Shown: in pieces, positions 55,226 to 64,000 of the stretch | Layout: every line of letters starts with the position of its first letter | Position numbering within the stretch: position 1 is the first letter of the stretch | Source of the DNA: Sarcocystis neurona | Taxonomy: Eukaryota > Apicomplexa > Conoidasida > Eucoccidiorida > Sarcocystidae | Assembly: GCA_000727475.1 (NCBI GenBank) | Contig: KL647288.1 | Location: 3,281,604 to 3,345,603 of the forward strand | Length of the DNA stretch: 64,000 nucleotides | Direction: 5' to 3' | Notes under the pieces: generated by a model | The model's input: only the letters and a program-made list of their open reading frames with translations | Database searches by the model: none | What the model was told of the DNA's origin: nothing | Translations under genes and position numbers: made by a program

Positions 55226-58200
55226 TTCCGCGCAAAAAGCATTCGACGGTCGTGTTGGAAAGCGGGTACTTTCCAAATACACATCGACTCCAGGAGATTG
55301 CTACGTGCACGTTTCATCGGTCAGAGACATTCGCAGCAAAGGTGACACATCATTCGGTGAGACGCTTGCACCGGAGGGCAGAAGGTGCAGTGCTCTACCA
55401 AGGTATACCCGTGTCACGATTGAGGCGTTGCGCAAACCTCCTTCTGTGCTTGTGGAACGAAGCATAGCTCTACTTGTCAATTACAACAATGTGCGAGAGG
55501 TACTCTGCAGCGTGCCGAAGGATCGTGCGCTTGTATATGTCTAAAAGAGATCACTTTAATATCGTAGCCCGCCGCTCTACGTATCGTTAAACCGGCACCT
55601 CCCGCACGTCTTCATCTCTTGTTCAACACGGATGCGATTTCCAGAATGAACAGGTTGCAAATACCCAGAAATAAGAACGTTACAGACAAGTAACATTCGT
55701 ACACATTCAGGTGTGGAAGGGGCTGTTGCCAAATCCATTTGCTGTCCCTATTCTCTTTGCAGATACACGGGTCTTCACTGCGTGGATATATGCACAAGTA
55801 TATATATATATATATGTATATACTTGTATAGAGTCTTAGAGCAGTGTTTTATAGCAGGCAGCTGGAGCGTGCTAGAGTTCCACATGTAAAAAGCAAGCAG
55901 CAACTAAGTCGACAAAGCCGCGACAGGGAGACGGTGAAGAGTGCCTCTGCCGCTTCAGTTCACGAAACAAATTCCTTCACGGAGGTACTTGAATATCCAC
56001 GCTCTCTATAAGCATCCACCTTCTGGCTTGTTTTCTATCTCTTTTTCAACAGTGGTCTTCGATCGATAACCCTTAAACACAAAACAAAGTCAGGTTTGGC
56101 TCGCTCTCCACTATGTGTCTTCGTGCACGTATGTCAGTGCTACGGTGTTTGAACAAGACTGTCACTAAGTCGTCTGCTACCAAAAGCCCAGCTGGACGAT
56201 GCAGGTGCCACTCTTCAAAAATCATATCTCTGCCAAAAATAACAGCTGCAAAGCTGGGTACAAGTACGCTGCGTGACTGCAAGGAAGCAGAGGGGCGAAT
56301 TTTTACAGCACGAGACGCTGATCTGGAAGCGAGAACACCCGTACTCCCCGAACACATACTCGCTTACGACATCGTCCCATCCGACCCTATAGTCTGAAAA
56401 ATTTGTGCCACGGACCTAGATGCAGAGAGGGGTGGTCTATTTCTCTGGCCTTCACGCAGCATGCACTGTGCAGGTGCGCGTACCCTCTTCGCTTGAGTTG
56501 AACGGTGTAACAGTGACGTAGTGGAATCCCATGTGAAGACATGCGGATCTTCCTTGGTGTGTGTACAGGCATTTTCTGACGTACTTGCGTGAACGTCTTG
56601 ATACGCAGACGTGTGTCGATCCACGGTAACCACAGGCGTAACACTCTGGTGGTTCTGAGTATATGTAGGAGAAAATTTTTTCTACTAGAGAGAAAATCTG
56701 CAAACGAAGCACATACTCCTTATATTAGCTGGCAGATTTCTACTAGTCACAAACCTACCTACTGCGGGAAATCCCCCTTCTAGTTTTGGATTGCATGAAA
56801 AGAGGAATTTGAGTTCCGTTTAAAAGCAAGTTCAGCCAAGAACTCAGAGCACCGTGGCGACGCAGAAACTCAGCTTCAATGCGGGAGAAGCCTGATCTCC
56901 TAGATTACAGATAATGATCGAGAGAATACAGCCATCACGCGAGCGCCTGATCGCGTCGTTCACACCTCCGTTTTCTTCTACCGAAAAAAAATCGATGAGA
57001 GGGGTGCCACGCTAATCGGACTCCAGAGTTACTACGACCGTACCATATACGAGGTTAGGAAGCAGCAGCCTTGCTAGGACGTCGGCGGACGAAATCGCAA
57101 ATTTAAGGTTCTTTGGTCTTCGACGCGTGTTGCACCTGCTGTATGATGAGATGTTTCTTGCGGACGAAGAAGCGTAAGACAGGTTCGTAAGGGCGTACCA
57201 GTTTTTGGGAGACTGGAAGTGACGGCAATAGTGCCAACAGTTGCAACGGTGGTGCTGTGACGGGGAAGAGATAATCTCAGAACAAATGGCCAATAGTGGA
57301 GGTCCACGTGTGTTCGCAGGGGCTTCCACGAGCCACGGCTATCACCCCCGACGACGACGATCACAATGACCAAGACGCTGACGACCGTAATGGTGAAGAC
57401 TGTGCTACCTGTTACCGTGGTGGCGGCCGTGGAATCGACGATACGGTATTGCGCTTGTCATTATGCTGCTGAAGATGCTGCCGATGGTGGTGATGATAAT
57501 AATAATGTTGTTGATGTTCCTGACGACGGGCAAGAAAGCAATATATCAAGACTTCCAGAAACTCGTAATTATCTGTGAAGAAAAATCATCTCTCTGCGGC
57601 AGTCCGGCCAGCACCACTAGCAGGTGTTTGCATTTTTGTTGCACTTGACGCTGTCGCGCGCACTGTAATTTCAGCCCGAGAACATGCCAAATAAAACACG
57701 CTTCAACAGCTCATCTACTGCAGACGCGGTGCACACATTTTTACTGTATCATGTACGGTGGAACAGTCACGTATAAAGTATGCTGGCACCATCCTTTTAG
57801 GAAGTCTGCAGACATCGACGCCTTTGTGAATGGGTGTAGAAGTTGTATCACCTTTGTGCTGCTGATAATATATGTTGCGCTCTGGCTGAGGACGCGAATG
57901 AGGAGACTCGCGTCTACGTCAACGTGTTGTGGTCGCTCTATGCACTACACACGTCTCTACACGTGTCTTGAGAGTAACTCAGAGACTACGCTGTCGGTGA
58001 GTTCTCGGTTACCCGCAGCTAGAGAACCAAACGCGCACTACGCTACCTATGTCCTTATAGAAAAGGCTACGATGTACACAGAACTGATATAGTAGACAAA
58101 AAAGAGAAAGTTCATGGAGCTGTTTGGGTGCGCTTCAGACCGTCTCGCAGTAGCTTGAGATATTGACTCGAAACAGATATGGACGCAGCGTCTGCGTACA

Positions 58201-58950
58201 CTGTCGCTGAAAAGTCAGAGGCACATTTCTTGTCTCAACAGTAAGGCTCTAGCACTGTCGCCTTTGTACGCAAGCAAATACATGCATAATGCACTTACGA
58301 AGCTCAGCGAAAACGCGCGGAACCTCCTCTTGACTTGTCTGTATCTCGTAGACTATACAAGGCTCCTGGGTATACATCCATTGTTCTACACAAAGATATT
58401 AAGCTATACACATAAAAGCCTGTAATATACGTATGTACGAACGTATACACACGCACCTACGGTCTGTGAGAGGCGAAGGCAGTAAATTCCTGACTTTGCT
58501 CGGCAACTACTGCCTCTCAGAGCTGTTCGTCTCCTTCTTTCTCTCATTTTGTCTCATTTCTTCTCTTCTTCACCTCCGTCCTCCTGCAGCAGCAGGGGGA
58601 CCGTACTGCGCATTGCACGCACCTGCTGCGTAACTGCATTTTACAATAAAGCGGTCCACTAGAGGGTAAATATACAAGGTTAGGAGGGATACAAGCCGAC
58701 AAACGAGTCCCGTGGAAGATTCCAAAAAATTGTACGTTTAAAATTCAGCGCTCTGTACACATTTATGGTCCGTCTGTCAACGAAAACATGTATCCGTGTA
58801 TAGATATGCAGGGTGCGTGGCGTCAGTAAGTCCCACCTAAGTATATATACATGTATACGTGTACACGCCGGTACACGCACAGGGAGAACCGAAATGGTCA
58901 AAATGCGAGACACCCAAACTCTCTGGCTCCAAAAAATCCGATTGTTTAGT

Positions 58951-61900
58951 TCACGTGGCAACTGTTGTAGCAGGCACCTCTGGGCTGCCTAAATCTTCTT
59001 CTTCTACCACCGCTTGTAGGCTGCGCTGCACCTTGAGCGGGCCGCTATTGCGTATGGCTGTAAACTGATGTTCCCACTCATCTCTGAAGAGATTATACAT
59101 GCGCAGGGCGGCTCTGCAGTCTTCCAGCGAGTCGTGCACACCTGCAGAAAAAGACGCGGACAACGACCGAGGAAGCGGCAACTCATGCAAACTTACCGAC
59201 GGATTACCACGCAGCTGAGCAGCTAACTAGAAGGCGAGAGACAAAAAAGAGGAAGACCAAATGAACACTGAGACACAAAGGCTCCCCAAGAAGGGAGACG
59301 GGCAAACAACGAGAACCCTACGATAAATCGAAATGCAGCAGAAATCTACAGCTCGACGGCGCATCCAGAGCGCCGCCCACATAGCGGCCGGCAGTGCCTC
59401 TCTACGAGACGGCAGGACGCCATTTACCACGCACACGCGCGAATAAACAAATAAAATAAGTGCATATATATATATATATATATACATATCTGCATTTTGA
59501 TGCGCAGACAAAAAACGGACGACACCTGTACAGCAGACCCGCCACATACTCAAGACTCCAAGACAAGACAAGCAGCCTTAATGTACACCTCTACCCGCGC
59601 GTGTACATCCATATACATATATTGCTAAAGAGTTACAGATAGACACATCTACATATATCCGTAAACGTACCTAAGCACATGCACGGACGAAGTAGAAGAA
59701 TGAAACCAACGATGGAACACCTCCACACTCATACACCCTTGTCAACGCAAGTATGCGTATACACTTACATAAAAGAACAAGTTTCGACGAGTGCGCATAC
59801 AAACTCGCCTCCCTCTCTCTCTCCGCGCAGTTACTTACGTATTTGTGGACACGTGTACACATTTACACCAATGCAAACGGCGGAACACGAATACTCAAGG
59901 CCTTCACCGGAGTGCACGATATACGCCCGTGTGGATACACCCCTTTAATAAACAAAGCGAACCTTTACAACATTTGCTTTTATACGGGCATACCTCATAC
60001 CTCTGGACGTTCTGTGAGCTCACACTTACGGAAGTCTTAACCCTTAGCACAGACACAGAATAGTTGAAGCGTGAAGCGCAAACAGACATAAATATACGTA
60101 CACATAGGTATACATGTACTCGCAAAGATGACAGACGTATGTAAGTACACATCCACACGTGGCACGAAGCGTATTTAAATACAAGTATATATATATATGT
60201 GTATATATGTATACAAGTATACACGTGCACGCGAAGGTGACACACTTATGTAAGACCACACACATATATATGTAGACAGACATACATTTCCGTACGAGAA
60301 TGAAAAGTTATTCCTGCGTGAATGAATAGGTATCAAAACGGCTGTCCTTCCGTATTCTTACCCGTTTGAATGGCCTCTCCGAACCAGTGTCGTACAAGAT
60401 GTCGCAGAGACGGTGTGCCGTGGTAGTTGGGCGGGCGCAGACGTTTGTACGTGCTGGTGTCTCGAATCAAATGTAGAGGGTGTCGCAACGCTAGCACCTG
60501 AATATAGAAGCAATCAAGGTATCCACAGAAAACGAAGGAACAGAAGAACATGCGGGAAGAAGCAACAGAAGAGAAAAAGGTGCGTACGTACCTGTGCATA
60601 GGCCCACCTCACCTTGAATATGTCTCGCAGAGCACTTGTCGACGCAGTAGTCACAAGAGTAACATTACCAAAACCTGGACCAACCGCAACAGCACTGATG
60701 GAGTAACCCATATATATTTGCGTAGATGCTTCGTGTATATATACGTGCACACCTTTGTTTGTCTGTATAAATATCTCTCTCTCCAGTACATATGTATATA
60801 TACATGTACGGAGACAGAGAGAGGGAGAGAGAGGGAAACAAAGAAATACACGTTGCTGTCTGTGTATATATCTCTTTACATGCGTGGTCACTCATAGACA
60901 CACACATACACACACATACGTATGCATGAGTATATTTTATACGTATAGAGGTATTCGCGTACGTGCAAGTGTCCATGTAAACAGCATTCCGTCGCCGAGA
61001 TACAGGTATATATATGCACACACCTACACGTACCTTAGTGTACGCATGCTTACATATATATCTATACACGCGTGCTTGAACAAAGCCGTACGCACGCCCA
61101 TACCTATGTATCTGTACAGCAGTATCTACGCACATGGATATACGCATGCGTGTACGCATCAAGGCGTGTGGAAATACCTGTCCAAGCGCGGAAAGAGATC
61201 CGTTGACAACGAGGAACCACTGCGCAGAGAAAGCTCGTGCCTGGGGCAGGGCAACCTGCCTATGCGGCACCTTCCACAGTCAAGTGCAGGCAAGTAGAAG
61301 CAAGGAGTCGCTACTGAAGGTGAAGCAGCATCGCGCGGGCGTAGACAGTGAATACATACACACACACACAGACCTTCACACTTACACATTTACGAGTTGC
61401 TTAGCTTACTGCATAGAAAAATTACGCAGCGTAAGTCGATAATTTGGAGTTAGAGAAACTTATACGGCGACGGCAAGAAACTCACCTGGAGATCATTATG
61501 AACCGCATGGCCAATCAAAATTTTGTCCTGAATAATAGTCCGCACGAGTGCCCGAGCAGCTGCAAACGTAATGCCCCTTTCGAAAATAACCTGCGGCGTC
61601 AGCCCTGCATAAAAGAAGATGTGAAAAGTCAGGAAGTAGGACACAAGGACTGAAACCAAAGAAACGTAGCAAATGGAGAAGGGTTGTCCTAGTGTTAAGC
61701 CGCAGGTGTAACAAACACTTAACATCTACATACGTACACATATGTAGGAAGATTGCACGTCACCTCTCGAACGTGGGTAGTGCGCAGAGACTAACAGAAG
61801 GAATAGAAAAGCCGAGGAGGAGCAGAAGAAAGCCAACGGAGCAGGACTTTAAATGACAAACACAAAACGAGAGAAGAAAGAAGGAAACAACAGCAAAACA

Positions 61901-64000
61901 ACGCAGTACACCCGTCGCGAAGAGGAAGGAAAGAAGAGGGTGGAAACTGCAGATAAGCAAGCTGGATAGAGATGACAAGGACGAGAAAAAAGGCACAAAC
62001 AAGAGGAGACGCAGGAAAGAAGTGACACTAAAGCGGACGCGGCGAAGCGAACAGGACGGAGGTGGCGGCGAAGGGAGGGAAATCGGAGAGCAGCAGTTAT
62101 TACGCAAAATCAAAAAAACACGAGGCGTGCAAAAACGACCCGTAGAACACCGCAGAGCGGTTCTTCTGTGATAATGCGGTCTTCCCTCGTTTTGAGTGTC
62201 CCACACACAAATGCTCGCAGACAGAATTCACATCTGAGCAGGTGGAAAAAACAGATCAATACTCATATGCACTCAAAGCAATGGACAAAAAACTGTACCA
62301 GTGATGTGTTCGCGGTAGTCGGTGACGCGGCCCGGAGGACGCACAATTTCATCGAGAAGCTTGTGGCCGTCGCCGTCGCATATGGACACCCTTGCTGTAC
62401 ACGCCAAAAAAAAAGAAAACACCTTTTTCGCTGTTCACATATTTATAAATACACAGATACATACACACACGTGTACGTAGAGAAGGAACGTCAACATTCA
62501 CGTCTCTCTCTATATATATACATATACACACACGTGTATGCAGAGACACAGAAAGAAGAGAGAGCGCGGTACGAATCAGATGCGTCTTCTGTCCCGCAGG
62601 CAGTATAAAGAGTATGTGCGTGCACATACGTTTATATAACTTAAGGGGAGACAAGAGAGATCACGACCTACGGCAGGCAAAAGTCGGGTAGTTCTCCGCA
62701 AGCAAAAAAAAGCCGTTCTTTTGCTGCCTCGCTGATAAAGGAGAACCAGATGAGCTCTCTGCCTTCTTTGCAGGTGACAGGCGCTACAGTTGAAGACGAC
62801 TGTCGATAGATCTGCCAGAAAGTCCAGTTCAGCGGCCAGCATTTGCAAGCGTTGTCAAGAAAACAAACAATGACGGGGGAAAAGAAGAAGAAGAAGGAGA
62901 ACGCAGGGAACGGGAGAGTGAGGAAACGCGATGACGCGAAGAAAAAGGAAACAATTTTTTTGAGGGTGACCGAGAAAAGACAGAACTATGAACAAAGCTC
63001 ACGTTTGTGCAAAGCCACAAAAACGTGCACCGCAAGTGGCGCGGATATCCACAGGCGAAGGCAGGTCGATTACCAGACACGACGTGACTCTCGACTGTAG
63101 GCCTGGCCTACGCACGCATAGGCCGTGTCTATGTATGTACACATATTTATATAGGTAGATGTATGTCGCTTTACACGCATTGATTCACTGAAAGAGCGGG
63201 AAAGAAAAGAAACAACATATCCGTGTGTACGCATACAAGCATACGAGGACTGAAGGGTGTAGCAATGTATACCGGTGTAGTACACACACGTCTGTGGAGG
63301 GACATGCGAACGCGTAGTAGGAGATTGACCCCTAGTGACCGCCTACAGACAGCTACACGGATACCGACCTTGCCGTCCTACATCGACTAACCTACAAATA
63401 ACTATATGGATAACGAGACTGACGTATTCTAGGCAAGTGTACGCCTACGCAAATTATTATATACGTTGACTATACACATGTGTGTAAATAGACAAGAACA
63501 CGAAAAAACCGAGGGGGAGTTGTTACCAAGGAGATCTGCGTTGAAGGAGCCGACCATCTCGCAGTCGAGGGCCACCACGGCGGCAGAGGGTGTGGGAGGT
63601 ACGAGCTGCTTTTTCCCTTCTTTTTTGAACACTGCAAAAATCTTCTCTTCGCGTTTCTGTCGCTCCTTCTCCGCTGCCCGTTTTTTCGTATATTTCCGAA
63701 CTGGCTTCGACTTCTCCATTCTTGTTTGCTTCCGCTCTATTTCCTCCTCGTCGCGCACGCCTTTTGTTCTTTTTCTTCTTTTTCTCCCTCCTGCCTTTTC
63801 TTCCGTTTCTTCTCCCCTTTTCCCTCCTCTCGACCGTGTTGTTCTTTCCGTTTTCCCCGTTTCTTCCGTTTCCTCCCCCCTTCTTCCTTTCCCCTTCTTC
63901 TTCTCCTCCTTGTCCTTTTTCTTGTGTTTCCTCTTTTTTTTCTTCTCTTGCAACCGCCGGGGCACACAGACAGCGACGTCTATACTGTCGTCACAAGCAG
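58951..64000 (-). CDS. REXO4: REXO4-type DEDDh 3'-5' RNA exonuclease, 5' partial
   Basis: Five minus-strand exons splice in phase: 64000-63527, 62394-62299, 61604-61486, 60497-60362 and 59141-58951 (TGA stop). The N-terminus is a Lys/Arg/Glu-rich region, probably nuclear or nucleolar targeting. The exonuclease fold follows: Exo I VVALDCEMVG (catalytic D and E), then ARVSICDGDG and the REXO4-type VRPPGRVTDYREHITG. Exo II is ILIGHAVHNDLQ (Asp), then ALRHPLHLIRDT and GTPSLRHLVRHW. Exo III is VHDSLEDCRAAL (His and Asp). All DEDDh residues are present, so it should be active with divalent metal. Family members (yeast Rex4, human REXO4) act in nuclear RNA processing, including rRNA. The first exon frame is open to the window edge, so the start lies outside. 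A short C-terminal tail follows the fold. Confidence 0.93.
59460..61080. repeat. TA, CA and TACGTG microsatellites in exonuclease introns
   Basis: (TA)n occurs at 59463-59484 and 60186-60210, and CA/CATA or ACGTG mixtures run through 60720-61080. All lie in introns 3 and 4 of the REXO4-type gene, which are 0.99 and 1.22 kb long. Confidence 0.7.

Larger units (their letters stand above)
51824..58950. other. 7.1-kb stretch with no supported gene
   Basis: Open frames are short and compositionally mixed. The least unlikely are plus-strand 56113-56397 (94 codons, PEHILAYDIVPSDPIV at the end; the opposite strand is equally open) and 57366-57578 (70 codons, acidic Asp/Asn run GGDDNNNVVDVPDDGQ). (TA)n and GATA-type repeats lie at 53309-53357 and (TA)n at 55798-55815. 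A 24-base palindrome lies at 55202-55225. CAG tracts are absent. Confidence 0.5.

Noticed and set aside
62829..63100. Possible exonuclease exon reading SRVTSCLVIDLPSP
   Set aside because: It resembles ARV-S/T at first sight, but the phase is wrong and the exon at 62394-62299 (ARVSICDGDG) fits phase and family sequence.
63965..63967. GTG/ATG starts near the window edge for the exonuclease
   Set aside because: The exonuclease frame has GTG, not ATG, at 63965 and stays open to base 64000. The ATG at 63967 is in another frame. The real start is outside the window.
1..64000. Insertion sequences, retrotransposons, CRISPR arrays, rRNA or viral genes
   Set aside because: I looked for transposase or reverse-transcriptase motifs, regularly spaced repeats and conserved rRNA stretches and saw none. 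The repeated elements are microsatellites and local tandem duplications.

Overview
The window looks like nuclear DNA of a coccidian apicomplexan, most like Eimeria or Cyclospora. The evidence is genes split by GT-AG introns, dense CAG/CTG trinucleotide tracts that encode runs of Ala, Gln, Ser and Leu, and many (TA)n, (CA)n and TACGTG-type microsatellites in introns and between genes. There is no bacterial operon structure, and I saw no rRNA, tRNA, CRISPR array or transposase. The species is an inference. All exon models below were built by hand from reading frames, splice motifs and splice phase.

Layout. 1-4.2 kb: no gene I can support. 4.25-12.7 kb (minus): exons of one or two proteins rich in short helical repeats and Gln/Ala tracts. 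12.7-16.6 kb: CTG-rich sequence with no resolved gene. 17.0-32.0 kb (plus): a very large multi-exon gene, or two adjacent ones, built of helical repeats of the kind found in organellar RNA-binding HPR/RAP proteins. It ends in what I read as a RAP domain split over three exons. 32.0-38.6 kb: sparse, with two weak minus-strand candidates. 38.6-51.8 kb (minus): a phase-consistent six-exon model of about 2,770 residues, rich in Ser, Gln and Ala, with no recognisable domain. 51.8-58.95 kb: no supported gene. 58.95-64.0 kb (minus): a five-exon REXO4-type DEDDh 3'-5' exonuclease with all three Exo motifs. Its N-terminus lies beyond the window.

Functionally, the minus-strand 4-13 kb gene(s) and the plus-strand 17-32 kb gene are divergent neighbours that probably act on organellar RNA. 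REXO4-type proteins act in nuclear and nucleolar rRNA maturation. The large disordered protein between them has no assignable role. A recurring feature is local tandem duplication of roughly 110-130 bp units, in introns, in intergenic DNA and once inside an exon. In the CAG-rich blocks both strands give protein-like reading frames, so strand and frame are uncertain there and confidence is lowered accordingly.
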